Of a stretch of DNA of 64,000 nucleotides, positions 25,312 through 34,421 are shown piece by piece. The notes beneath the pieces are model-generated. The model saw only the letters and a list, made by a program, of their open reading frames with translations, had not been told where the DNA came from and searched no databases. The DNA lies in the NCBI RefSeq assembly GCF_938028775.1, contig NZ_CALIZG010000024.1, forward strand, positions 1 through 64,000. Reading direction: 5' to 3'. Both the position numbers and the translations under genes were made by a program. This DNA comes from Mogibacterium diversum_A. Lineage in GTDB: Bacteria; Bacillota; Clostridia; Peptostreptococcales; Anaerovoracaceae. Each line of letters starts with the position of its first letter. Positions within the stretch are counted from its first letter, which is position 1.

Positions 25312-26235
25312 TTATTTGTTTAACTTGTGCTCTATCCACCCCAATATATCCTTTATAACTTGTTTCTTACAAATATCATGAAGAATATCATGATAACAAT
25401 CCTTATATAGTTTGTACGAAACTTCATTATGACCTTTTGCGCTAAGCATATTCGCTATTCTCATGACCGAATTCCCGCAGTTTCCTCTTTGGTCTTCCGA
25501 ACCAGCAAGTATATAGATAGGAATATCTGGTAGTCTAACTATACCGTCCTTTCCTCTCAATTGCTCAATTACACTTATCATCTCTCTATAGGCAGACGCA
25601 GTAAGCATAAATCCACAGTCTTCATCGTCCACATATTTCTTTAACTCTTCTTTATCGCTGCTTATCCAGAAAAATTCATTGTAAGGGGGTGAGCCTGCCG
25701 GCTTTCCCATCTGGTACATCGTATTATGAACACTCTCAGATACGGAGTTAAAGCCCTTCCTCTTAATGTGATTATTGGCATTTAATTTAATAAAGCTTAG
25801 AGCCGCAGGAATCTCAAGATTTTCCATAGAGATTATCATTGATATATTCCCATACTTAATCGTATATAGCTCACTAAGCATTGCTCCAAATCCAGCACCA
25901 ATTATGATTCTAGGAACTGTGCCGCAAACTTCAGCTGAAACCTCGTTAAAAAGTGAATCTATATCGCCGAGCAATCCCTCGTAGGAATTTTTCTTCATCC
26001 CAAAGCAACCTTGGTGCCCTTGTTTGCTCATCCCGTGACCTATAAGATCATTACCACATACGTAAAATCCAGAGTCATTAAGCGCCACGGCTAGTTCATG
26101 GTAACGCATGCTATGTTCACTTATGTCGTGCACTATCTGAACTATAGCACGTGGGTTTACGCATGTGTATTTAAACGAAACAACCTGTCCTTCACCGTTT
26201 GCTGCACGTCTATATATATCCCTATATTCTGCCAT
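25312..26235 (-). CDS. Alpha/beta hydrolase-fold protein lacking the catalytic serine
   Basis: The 307 residues follow the serine aminopeptidase S33/monoacylglycerol lipase pattern: a lid-domain protein with VQIVHDISEHSMRYHELA near residue 33, GNDLIGHGMSKQG near 61, the acid residue in YILAGSEDQRGN and the His in YKDCYHDILHD. The nucleophile elbow, normally GHSMG, reads GAGFG at 113-117, so Ser is replaced by Gly115 while Asp and His remain. It is therefore probably a pseudoenzyme or binding protein. GAGG precedes the ATG. It is a single gene between two terminators. Confidence 0.85.
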   Translation of the reverse strand: MAEYRDIYRRAANGEGQVVSFKYTCVNPRAIVQIVHDISEHSMRYHELAVALNDSGFYVCGNDLIGHGMSKQGHQGCFGMKKNSYEGLLGDIDSLFNEVSAEVCGTVPRIIIGAGFGAMLSELYTIKYGNISMIISMENLEIPAALSFIKLNANNHIKRKGFNSVSESVHNTMYQMGKPAGSPPYNEFFWISSDKEELKKYVDDEDCGFMLTASAYREMISVIEQLRGKDGIVRLPDIPIYILAGSEDQRGNCGNSVMRIANMLSAKGHNEVSYKLYKDCYHDILHDICKKQVIKDILGWIEHKLNK

Positions 26236-26257
26236 GTGTCACCTCACAATATTATGC

Positions 26258-26276
26258 TTGTGTTAATTTATCACAA
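26258..26276. promoter_or_regulatory. 19-base near-palindrome before the hydrolase-like gene
   Basis: TTGTGTTAATTTATCACAA is symmetric at 8 of 9 paired positions. It ends about 23 bases before the ATG at 26235. The TTGTG...CACAA ends resemble binding sites of CRP/FNR-type regulators but the spacing differs. Operator function is a guess. Confidence 0.4.
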
Positions 26277-26341
26277 TAAATTTAATATTAGAATTTAATA
26301 ATTATGATGATAATTTACACCCTATAATAGAGTATAACACA

Positions 26342-26372
26342 AGAGATAGGTGCAAATAAAACACCTATCTCT
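26342..26372 (-). terminator. Terminator of clpB
   Basis: AGAGATAGGTG and CACCTATCTCT form a perfect 11-bp stem around a 9-base loop, 36 bases after the clpB stop. The following minus-strand sequence TTGTGTTATAC is only moderately T-rich. Confidence 0.7.
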
Positions 26373-26408
26373 ATCTATCAGTTAGTATTAACTATTGTAC
26401 GCATAAAC

Positions 26409-28934
26409 TTAACGAACATCGAACTTAAGGCTATCATCAGATACTGTGATTTCTATAGTCTGACCATCAATTACTTCGTTTGAAATAATCATCTCCGCAA
26501 TTTGATTCTCGATATTCTTCTGTACATACCTTTTTACAGGTCTTGCACCAAATTCTTCGTCATATGACTCTTTAGCTATAAAGCGCCTTGCATCTTCGGA
26601 AAGTTTAAGACCTATACCGCGTTCTTCAAGCCTCTTTATGAGCGACTCAATAATTAAATCAACGATCTTTTCTATTTGCTCAATTGTGAGTGACTTAAAC
26701 ACGACTATATCATCTATTCTATTGAGAAACTCTGGTCTAAAGAATGTCTTAAGCTGTGATTCAGGTAGATTAGACGTCATGATAATGATGGTGTTCTTAA
26801 AATCTACCGTACGTCCCTGGTTGTCTGTAAGTCTTCCATCATCCAGCAACTGAAGGAGTATATTAAATACATCTGGATGAGCTTTCTCAATTTCGTCAAA
26901 CAATATGACACTATAAGGTTTTCTTCTTACAGCCTCAGTTAATTGTCCACCTTCATCATATCCAACATATCCTGGAGGAGATCCGACTAGTCTTGAGACC
27001 GTGTGCTTTTCCATGTACTCCGACATATCGATTCTAATTAAATTCTTTTCAGTGTCAAATAGTGTCTCTGTAAGCGCTTTTGCGAGCTCAGTCTTACCTA
27101 CTCCAGTAGGTCCCAAGAATATAAATGACCCAACTGGACGATTCTCATTCTTAAGCCCTGCGCGAGCCCTTAAAATTGCCTCTGAAACGGCTTTTACACC
27201 CTCATCCTGACCGATTACCCTCTTATGAAGAATATCCTCCAGGTGGAGCAATTTTTCACGCTCAGATTCAGCTAGCTTACTTACCGGAATACCTGTCCAC
27301 TCAGAGATTACTGCTTGAATTTCTTCTTCTCCAACCTCTTCGCGAAGCATTCGGCTTTCATTAGCTTGTTCTGTCTTATTCTTTAAATCTTCAATTTCTT
27401 TTTCAAGAGATGGTAGCTCCCCATACTTCAGCTTAGCTAGTTTCTCTAGATCATACTCACGCTCTGCACTCTCAATCTCATGGCGGAGCTCATCTAGCTT
27501 GAGCTTTTTATTCTTAAGCTCTTGAATCATATTTTTCTCATTTGACCATTTAGCCATGAGTTCGTCATTTTCAGTCTTAAGATTTGCTAGTTCCTCGCTA
27601 ATCGCATCAAGCCTACTCTTGCTAGCCTTATCATCTTCTTTGGAAAGTGCCTGTTTTTCAATTTTAAGCTGCATGATTTTACGAGAGATTTGATCAAGAT
27701 CTGAAGGCATACTATCAATTTCGGTTCTAATCCTAGCAGCTGCCTCGTCCATCAAATCTATAGCTTTGTCAGGCAAATATCTGTCGCTAATATATCTGTT
27801 AGATAATGTTGCACATGCGATTAAAGCATTATCAGTGATTCTAACACCATGATGAATCTCAAACTTTTCTTTAAGACCTCTTAAAATAGATATAGTATCC
27901 TCAACAGATGGTTCATCTACCATCACCTTTTGGAATCGTCTTTCAAGTGCTGCATCTGTCTCTATGTACTTTCTGTACTCATCAAGCGTCGTTGCCCCTA
28001 TGCAGTGAAGTTCACCTCTAGCAAGCTTTGGCTTTAGAAGATTTCCTGCATCCATCGACCCTTCAGTCTTTCCAGCACCGACAATAGTATGAATCTCATC
28101 TATAAAGAGTATGATATTGCCGTCTGATTTATCAATTTCATTTAAAACCGCCTTAAGACGCTCTTCAAACTCACCTCTATACTTGGCACCGGCAATAAGC
28201 GAACCCATATCAAGAGAGAAAATGGTCTTTCCTTTAAGTCCATCTGGAACATCGCCATTTACAATACGCTGAGCAAGTCCCTCTACAACAGCAGTCTTTC
28301 CAACTCCAGGTTGTCCAATAAGTACCGGATTGTTTTTCGTCCTTCTCGACAGAATTTCGATTGCCCTTCTAATCTCGAGATCCCTGCCTATAACTGGGTC
28401 AAGCTTACCCTTTCTTGCAGCATCAACTAAATCTGTTCCATATTTATTTAGAGCATCATACGTGTCCTCTGGATTCTGACTTGTCACTCTTTGATTTCCT
28501 CTAACCATAGTCAGAGCCTTCATGAATTCGTCTTTATTAATACCATACTTGGTCATCAATCTGCTTACTTCCTGGTTGTTAGAATCAAGAATTGCAAGAT
28601 ATAGATGTTCTACACTTACGTATTCATCCTTGAAGTCACTTGCGATTTTTTCGGCTTTTGTAAGTACATTATTAAGCTCAGAACTCATATATAATTGTGC
28701 AGAACTACCGCTTACTTTAGGCAGCTTTTCAAGGTCTGACTTCAAATCATCTTTTAGCGACTTAACATCAACATTCATTGCCTCCAAAAGCTTCGGAATA
28801 AGCCCATCACTATCACTTATTATTGCAAAATGAACATGTGCGATTTCTAATTGCTGGTGTCCATACGAATTAGCTATACTTTGCGAATCGAGAATGGCAC
28901 CTTGCATTTTCTGTGTATATTTTTCAATATTCAT
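26409..28934 (-). CDS. clpB: ClpB disaggregase
   Basis: ClpB is the AAA+ chaperone that rescues aggregated proteins with DnaK. The 841 residues contain the N domain, the first AAA module with Walker A GQPGVGKTAVVEGLAQ near 185 and pore loop GAKYRGEFEERL, a coiled-coil M domain (about 385-500), and the second AAA module with GPTGVGKTELAKAL near 590 and GSPPGYVGYDEGG. No ClpP-binding loop is expected. The start at 28934 has AAGGAGG 8 bases upstream; a longer reading to 29000 would cross into the CIRCE element. It stands alone under heat-shock control. Confidence 0.97.
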   Translation of the reverse strand: MNIEKYTQKMQGAILDSQSIANSYGHQQLEIAHVHFAIISDSDGLIPKLLEAMNVDVKSLKDDLKSDLEKLPKVSGSSAQLYMSSELNNVLTKAEKIASDFKDEYVSVEHLYLAILDSNNQEVSRLMTKYGINKDEFMKALTMVRGNQRVTSQNPEDTYDALNKYGTDLVDAARKGKLDPVIGRDLEIRRAIEILSRRTKNNPVLIGQPGVGKTAVVEGLAQRIVNGDVPDGLKGKTIFSLDMGSLIAGAKYRGEFEERLKAVLNEIDKSDGNIILFIDEIHTIVGAGKTEGSMDAGNLLKPKLARGELHCIGATTLDEYRKYIETDAALERRFQKVMVDEPSVEDTISILRGLKEKFEIHHGVRITDNALIACATLSNRYISDRYLPDKAIDLMDEAAARIRTEIDSMPSDLDQISRKIMQLKIEKQALSKEDDKASKSRLDAISEELANLKTENDELMAKWSNEKNMIQELKNKKLKLDELRHEIESAEREYDLEKLAKLKYGELPSLEKEIEDLKNKTEQANESRMLREEVGEEEIQAVISEWTGIPVSKLAESEREKLLHLEDILHKRVIGQDEGVKAVSEAILRARAGLKNENRPVGSFIFLGPTGVGKTELAKALTETLFDTEKNLIRIDMSEYMEKHTVSRLVGSPPGYVGYDEGGQLTEAVRRKPYSVILFDEIEKAHPDVFNILLQLLDDGRLTDNQGRTVDFKNTIIIMTSNLPESQLKTFFRPEFLNRIDDIVVFKSLTIEQIEKIVDLIIESLIKRLEERGIGLKLSEDARRFIAKESYDEEFGARPVKRYVQKNIENQIAEMIISNEVIDGQTIEITVSDDSLKFDVR

Positions 28935-28993
28935 TGCCTTCCTCCTTAAATAATTACTTTTTTTAAGCATTACATTTTGCTTACATAAGTAAT

Positions 28994-29020
28994 TTAGCAC
29001 TCGTCTGTGACGAGTGCTAA
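28994..29020. promoter_or_regulatory. CIRCE element (HrcA operator) of clpB
   Basis: TTAGCACTC-N9-GAGTGCTAA is a perfect match to the CIRCE consensus. The arms even extend to 12 bases around a TGT centre. It lies 59 bases before the clpB start. HrcA is therefore expected to repress clpB; hrcA itself is not in the window. Confidence 0.95.
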
Positions 29021-29101
29021 TAATTAACGTGATGATTGTGTGAAGATGTGGATTTAAGATTATTTTTTATCTTACGCAGCTTTATTCTTATATACCAATG
29101 A

Positions 29102-29839
29102 TTAGGACAAGATAATACCGTTAAGTATAGCCGAATATATACCACTAGTTAATGGATGAAGTATCTTGCTTACAAGACCAAAGAGTAACATTAACAGTAA
29201 GATAATACCTCCATACTGGTACACAGCAGAGTACCAACTTGTTTTGCGTAGATTAAATAGTTCTGTAACTAATCCAAATCCATCAAGCGGAGGCACTGGA
29301 ATCAGGTTAAATACCATCAGTGTTATATTGACCATTACTACATATAAAAATATTTTTGTTACGATTCCTTGAAATGAATCTTCTAGTATGGCCTCTCTGC
29401 CCCACATGTTAATAGAAAACCTAGTTATATAAGCAAAAACTATTGCGATAATAAAATTCATAGATACACCTGCGATAGAGACTATGAACTCATTTAGCCT
29501 AGGATGCTTATAATAGCGATTATCAATCTGAACAGGTATACCCCATCCAAATCCACAGAATATAAGTGCTGCAAACCCAAATGGGTCAATATGTTTTACA
29601 GGATTAACAGTCAATCTTCCCTGCATCCTTGGTGTCGGATCACCAAATGCATTAGATGCAAACGCATGTGCAAATTCATGAAAGGATAGTCCTACTATTA
29701 TACCCGGCAAGGTTAGTAACATGTCAAAGAAGTATGTTTTGGGATCGCTAAGTCCTCCATCCAGGAAATTCGTAACCAATAGTAAAATTAATATAATTCC
29801 TGGTCCAGAGCGAAGTAAATTTTTCAAATTATCTCTCAT
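29102..29839 (-). CDS. M50 site-2-protease family membrane metallopeptidase
   Basis: A 245-residue intramembrane protease-like protein with about six hydrophobic segments. The zinc motif HEFAH occurs in VGLSFHEFAHAFASNAFGD near residue 54, and the third ligand lies in LIPVPPLDGFGL near residue 187 (P-P-L-D-G). This is the short YwhC-like form without a PDZ domain. It starts 14 bases after miaB and ends the plsX-to-miaB operon. Substrate is unknown; members may process membrane-anchored regulators. Confidence 0.9.
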   Translation of the reverse strand: MRDNLKNLLRSGPGIILILLLVTNFLDGGLSDPKTYFFDMLLTLPGIIVGLSFHEFAHAFASNAFGDPTPRMQGRLTVNPVKHIDPFGFAALIFCGFGWGIPVQIDNRYYKHPRLNEFIVSIAGVSMNFIIAIVFAYITRFSINMWGREAILEDSFQGIVTKIFLYVVMVNITLMVFNLIPVPPLDGFGLVTELFNLRKTSWYSAVYQYGGIILLLMLLFGLVSKILHPLTSGIYSAILNGIILS

Positions 29840-29853
29840 ATCATTATCCTATT

Positions 29854-31167
29854 TTATGCAAGTACTCCATCGATGCTGAATGTTTTACATTCAGTAATTC
29901 TAACATCTACAAGATGACCAGTAATATCCCTCCCTGAAGAGACATTTACGAGTTTAAATCCATCTGTCCTTCCAGAATATGATTTATCATCCTTTCGACT
30001 GGAGCCGTCAATAAGCACCTTGACAGTTTTGTCTGAAAGTTGTTCATTCTTCTCCAGCGAGTACTTATTTACAACTTCATTTAGTCGTTCAAATCTCTCG
30101 TGCTTAATATCGTATGTTATCTGGTCTGAAAACCCAGCTGCTGGTGTCCCTTCTCGTGGTGAATAGATAAAAGTAAAAGCAGAATCGTATTTCACGTATT
30201 CTACTAATGATAATGTATCCTCAAACTCCGCCTCTGTCTCACCTGGGAAACCTACAATTATGTCCGTAGTAATAGCGATATCTGGACATGCTAACTTAAG
30301 CTTATTTATGATGTCGATATACTTCTCTCTGTCGTATCGCCTATTCATGCGTTTCAGTACTGAGCTACTACCTGATTGTACGGGCAGATGTATATGTTTA
30401 CATAGTTTTTCGCATGTTCTATAACAGCCTATAAGCTCGTCTGATAAATCTTTAGGATTAGAAGTCATAAACCTAATTCGCTCAAGTCCTTCTATGTCAT
30501 TAATTGCTCTTACGAGTGTTGGGAAAGTATTCCCTTTGTCATCAATAAATGAATTAACATTTTGACCGAGAAGCATAACTTCAATTGCTCCATCGGCAAC
30601 GAGCTTTTCTACCTCGCATACTACATCCTCAAGAGAGCGACTCTTCTCTCTACCGCGTGTATAAGGGACTATGCAGTAAGTACAGAAATTGTTGCATCCA
30701 TATGTTATATTGACAAGAGCCTTGTGCTTATGAAGCCTCTTTGATTCCTTTTCGTCTGGTACGATAGAATTATTTGCGGTAATAGAAAACTGCTTTTTAC
30801 CTGTTGATATTCTATCATTGAGAAGTCTAGGAAAATCACCAATAGTCTGTGTACCGAATACTACATCTACCCATGAAAAGCTCTTTTTTATCTCATCTTG
30901 AACGCGTGGCTGCTGCGGCATACATCCGCAGACACACACAATTCTCGTATCCTTATTCTCATCACGCCTTTTTTTAAACTGCCCCAGCATTCCGTAGAAT
31001 CTCTTATCAGCATGTTCACGAACACTGCACGTATTAAGTACGACAACTTCTGCTTTAAAAGGGTCATCTGCTAGAACATATCCCATACTTTCGAGCATTC
31101 CCGCGATATTCTCGGAATCATGTTCATTCATTTGACATCCGAATGTTATAATGTGATATCTCTTCAT
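29854..31167 (-). CDS. miaB: tRNA-2-methylthio-N6-dimethylallyladenosine synthase
   Basis: MiaB adds the methylthio group to i6A37 of tRNAs that read U-starting codons. The 437 residues have the N-terminal UPF0004 domain with Cys in FGCQMNEHDSE, NTCSVREHA and VCGCMPQQ for one cluster, the radical-SAM motif CNNFCTYC near residue 157, and a C-terminal TRAM domain. It lies 3 bases after plsY-gpsA and 14 before the M50 protease. miaA is not in the window. Confidence 0.97.
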   Translation of the reverse strand: MKRYHIITFGCQMNEHDSENIAGMLESMGYVLADDPFKAEVVVLNTCSVREHADKRFYGMLGQFKKRRDENKDTRIVCVCGCMPQQPRVQDEIKKSFSWVDVVFGTQTIGDFPRLLNDRISTGKKQFSITANNSIVPDEKESKRLHKHKALVNITYGCNNFCTYCIVPYTRGREKSRSLEDVVCEVEKLVADGAIEVMLLGQNVNSFIDDKGNTFPTLVRAINDIEGLERIRFMTSNPKDLSDELIGCYRTCEKLCKHIHLPVQSGSSSVLKRMNRRYDREKYIDIINKLKLACPDIAITTDIIVGFPGETEAEFEDTLSLVEYVKYDSAFTFIYSPREGTPAAGFSDQITYDIKHERFERLNEVVNKYSLEKNEQLSDKTVKVLIDGSSRKDDKSYSGRTDGFKLVNVSSGRDITGHLVDVRITECKTFSIDGVLA

Positions 31168-31170
31168 CTA

Positions 31171-33102
31171 TTATTTGTTCTCTTGCTTCCTATCTCTATT
31201 CATAAGCATCTCGACAGCATCTCGTGGATTTAGTTTGCCATCGATTACTGCTTTTATAGCATTCGTAATAGGCATGTCAACCTTGAGCTTTTTAGCCAAT
31301 TTACTTGCAGCTTCTACTGTATAAATTCCTTCTACAGTGGTTTTAATTTCTGCAACTGCTTCTTCTGGTGTCATACCGCCACCAATTAAAAGACCACATC
31401 TTCTATTTCTTGATAAATCAGAAGAACATGTTACCATTAGATCTCCAATTCCCGAAAGGCCGGAGAAAGTCTCACTATCTGCGCCCATAGTTTCACCAAG
31501 TCTTGATATCTCGTGAATTCCTCTAGTCATGAGTGCAGCTTTGGAATTATCACCAAAATTCATGCCATCTGTGATCCCAGTGCCCAAAGCGATTACATTT
31601 TTAAGGGCCCCGCCAAGTTCAACCCCGATTATATCGTTAGTGGTATATACCCTAAAGGTTTTACTCATCATTATATTCTGAATCTCTTTAGCAGCCTTCT
31701 CATCTTCCGATGCTGCTACAACAGTGGTCGGGTAATTACGAACAATCTCCTCCGCATGCGAAGGCCCAGAAACAGCAACATATTTATTTTTAATATATTT
31801 CTTAGCAATTTGGGACATAGTCTTAAGAGACTTGTTCTCTATTCCTTTAGCTAAGTTAACTACAATTGCATTTTTATCTATATACTTTGCATTCTTCTCA
31901 AGAAAAGCACCGAATTGCTGAGACGGAATAGCAAATATAATTATATCTCGCTTACCGACAGCAGTTCTAATATTAGAAGTAAACCTAATCTTGTCATAAA
32001 GCAAAGCCCCTGGTAAATACTTTTCATTTACCCTGCTTTCACGCGTATTATTTATATCTTCTTTATTACGACCATATATCGTTACACGGTGTCCGTTATG
32101 TGCTATTACATTAGCAATAGCAGTACCAAAACTTCCATTTCCAATTACTGATACTACCCTCTTGTCTTCTTTTTTTAAGTGAGGAATATCAACATCCTTA
32201 TAATAATCAATCGGTTTATCAGAAATATTAATTTTAGTATGCTCTATAGCGGTTGCTTCACTCACAAGTTCATTATCTGAACCAATGATCATCATATTAT
32301 CTTTTTCATCGCTCGTCTGGTCATCTGCAACCCTATCGATTTTCACATTAGTTTGTTCATCAGCATCTTCATGTTTAAGGGTATTTTCAGAATCAGATGA
32401 TTCATAATTCTTTTTGTTAATAGCAGATTTTCCAGATATATCAGAGATATTAGCAGTATCTGTTTTATTAATATTCTCTGATTCATCTAGCTGCTCTCTT
32501 AGTTTCTCTTTAATTTTTGAACCGATGCTTAATTCCTTCTCTTCACCTTTCATCAGCCTCTTAATATTCCCACGATGAGTGAATAAGATTATAAATGTCA
32601 TTATGATTGCAATCGGTAACGCTTTTGGATAGTAATAAAGCATCAGAAACGGATATATCATCGCTGCAGTTATTGATCCAAGTGACATCTTTTTTGATGA
32701 TGCTGCTACAACAACAGCTATTAATGCTGCTGCAAACATACTAGGCCAATTTAAAGCCATAGCTGCTCCTAGAAAAGTTGCAACTCCTTTGCCTCCCTTG
32801 AATTTAAATAAAGCTGGATAGATATGTCCGATAACCACTGCAGCAAATGCAAGCATTGCCCCAAGATTATTAAATCTGCCCTGTGCAATATAAACTGCTA
32901 TAAATCCCTTAAACACATCTATCAGCAATGTGCATATTGCTGCTTTAGTCCCCAGAACCCTTAGTACATTAGTTGTTCCAGCATTTCCACTTCCAGCTTT
33001 TTTGATGTCTATTCCGTAGAATCGGCCTATTAATGTTGCTGGGGATATATTACCGATAAGATATGCCAAAGTTACCATGATTACAAGCGGTAAATATTTC
33101 AT
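31171..33102 (-). CDS. PlsY-GpsA fusion: G3P acyltransferase joined to G3P dehydrogenase
   Basis: One uninterrupted frame of 643 residues. Residues 1-205 are PlsY, the membrane acyl-phosphate:glycerol-3-phosphate acyltransferase, with GSGNAGTTN (37-45), FKGGKGVATF (101-110) and THRGNIKRLMKGEE. Residues about 206-313 form a polar, acidic, probably disordered linker. Residues 314-643 are GpsA, the NAD(P)H-dependent glycerol-3-phosphate dehydrogenase, with GNGSFGTAIA (321-330) and the catalytic Lys in GGALKNVIALG. The product of GpsA is the substrate of PlsY. The ATG overlaps the der stop by one base (TAATG). Fusion is read directly from the sequence; channelling is inferred. Confidence 0.95.
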   Translation of the reverse strand: MKYLPLVIMVTLAYLIGNISPATLIGRFYGIDIKKAGSGNAGTTNVLRVLGTKAAICTLLIDVFKGFIAVYIAQGRFNNLGAMLAFAAVVIGHIYPALFKFKGGKGVATFLGAAMALNWPSMFAAALIAVVVAASSKKMSLGSITAAMIYPFLMLYYYPKALPIAIIMTFIILFTHRGNIKRLMKGEEKELSIGSKIKEKLREQLDESENINKTDTANISDISGKSAINKKNYESSDSENTLKHEDADEQTNVKIDRVADDQTSDEKDNMMIIGSDNELVSEATAIEHTKINISDKPIDYYKDVDIPHLKKEDKRVVSVIGNGSFGTAIANVIAHNGHRVTIYGRNKEDINNTRESRVNEKYLPGALLYDKIRFTSNIRTAVGKRDIIIFAIPSQQFGAFLEKNAKYIDKNAIVVNLAKGIENKSLKTMSQIAKKYIKNKYVAVSGPSHAEEIVRNYPTTVVAASEDEKAAKEIQNIMMSKTFRVYTTNDIIGVELGGALKNVIALGTGITDGMNFGDNSKAALMTRGIHEISRLGETMGADSETFSGLSGIGDLMVTCSSDLSRNRRCGLLIGGGMTPEEAVAEIKTTVEGIYTVEAASKLAKKLKVDMPITNAIKAVIDGKLNPRDAVEMLMNRDRKQENK

Positions 33103-34421
33103 TACTGATCTCCCTTTTTCTCATTAAATAAGAATTTGATAGGTGTTCCTTCAAAATCATACGCTTCACGGAGCTTGTTCTCGAGGTATCTCGAATAAGA
33201 GAAGTGCATCAGCTCTCGTGAATTTATATTGAATGAAAATAGCGGTGGTCTTGAACCTATCTGACTAGCATAATAAATCTTGAGACGTTTACCTTTATCT
33301 GAAGGTGGCTGTCTCATCATTACAGCGTCTTCAATAATGCTGTTTAGCTTTCCTGTCGTTATTCTCCTAGACCTGATTTCCTCAATCTTGGAAGCCTTGT
33401 CTATAATATCAAATATTCTTTTTTTCTCTAGTACAGATGTAAATATTATAGGTGCATAGGATACGAACTGCAGATCTGCTCTGAGTGTTCGTTCGTAGTC
33501 TCGCATAGTATTTGTCTCTTTTGCAACAAGATCCCACTTGTTAACCACTATCATCAGACCCTTACCGGCTTCATGAGCAATGCCAAGAATTTTCTTGTCC
33601 TGTTCAGTAAGCCCTTCCATAGCATCTATCATCATGATGCATATATCACATCTTTCAACAGCTGTAACGGCTCTGATAACACTGAAGTGTTCAATGGAGT
33701 CATTTACTTTACTCTTGCGTCTGAGCCCGGCAGTGTCAACAAGCGTATATTCTCTATCTTTGTATGTAAATGGCGTATCTATAGAGTCACGAGTAGTCCC
33801 GGCAATAGGTGAGACGATTACACGCTTCTCGTTAGTGAGTGCATTTACGAGAGAAGATTTTCCAACGTTTGGCTTTCCAATGATAGCAATTTTAGTCGAT
33901 TCTTCATACCCATATATTTCATCTGGAAAGCCTGCAACTATTGCATCTAGCAAGTCTCCGATGTTGAGCATATTGACAGAGCTAATCGCAATAGGCTCCC
34001 CTAATCCGAGTTCATAGAAATCATAAATATTATCACCATACTTAGTTGGATTATCGACCTTATTGACTACCAGAATTATTTCCTTGCCTGTTCGCCTTAA
34101 GATATCAGCAACGTCATGGTCTGCCGAAGTCAAACCTTCCTTACCGTCAACCATAAATACAATAACATCGGCAAGTTCCATCGCAGTCACAGCCTGCTCT
34201 CTCATCTGAGAGAGGATTACATCGCTCGTATTGGCCTCTATACCACCTGTATCGACAATAGCGAACTCCCTGCCGTTCCATTCAGTCTCTGCGTATATTC
34301 TGTCGCGTGTAACTCCCGGGGTATCCTGAACGATGGCTTTTCTTTCTCCAATTATTCTATTAAAGAATGTAGATTTTCCTACGTTAGGTCTACCTACAAC
34401 TGCGAGTATAGGTTTACTCAT
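33102..34421 (-). CDS. der: Ribosome assembly GTPase Der (EngA)
   Basis: Der matures the 50S subunit. The 439 residues contain two GTPase domains, with P loops GRPNVGKSTFF (9-19) and GKPNVGKSSLV near 180, switch regions DTPGVTRD and DTAGLRRK, NKVD and NKWD base-specificity motifs, and a C-terminal KH-like domain. The start is the ATG at 34421, with GGAGG 8 bases upstream. It overlaps the last bases of ftsY and, at its end, the plsY-gpsA start. Confidence 0.97.
   Translation of the reverse strand: MSKPILAVVGRPNVGKSTFFNRIIGERKAIVQDTPGVTRDRIYAETEWNGREFAIVDTGGIEANTSDVILSQMREQAVTAMELADVIVFMVDGKEGLTSADHDVADILRRTGKEIILVVNKVDNPTKYGDNIYDFYELGLGEPIAISSVNMLNIGDLLDAIVAGFPDEIYGYEESTKIAIIGKPNVGKSSLVNALTNEKRVIVSPIAGTTRDSIDTPFTYKDREYTLVDTAGLRRKSKVNDSIEHFSVIRAVTAVERCDICIMMIDAMEGLTEQDKKILGIAHEAGKGLMIVVNKWDLVAKETNTMRDYERTLRADLQFVSYAPIIFTSVLEKKRIFDIIDKASKIEEIRSRRITTGKLNSIIEDAVMMRQPPSDKGKRLKIYYASQIGSRPPLFSFNINSRELMHFSYSRYLENKLREAYDFEGTPIKFLFNEKKGDQ

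Noticed and set aside
26250..26280. Promoter TTGTGA-16-TAATAT for the hydrolase-like gene
   Set aside because: The predicted start would fall on the ribosome-binding site, so I kept only the palindrome.
33580..34017. 145-residue plus-strand frame inside der
   Set aside because: It mirrors the conserved GTPase on the other strand and has no family motif or start signal.
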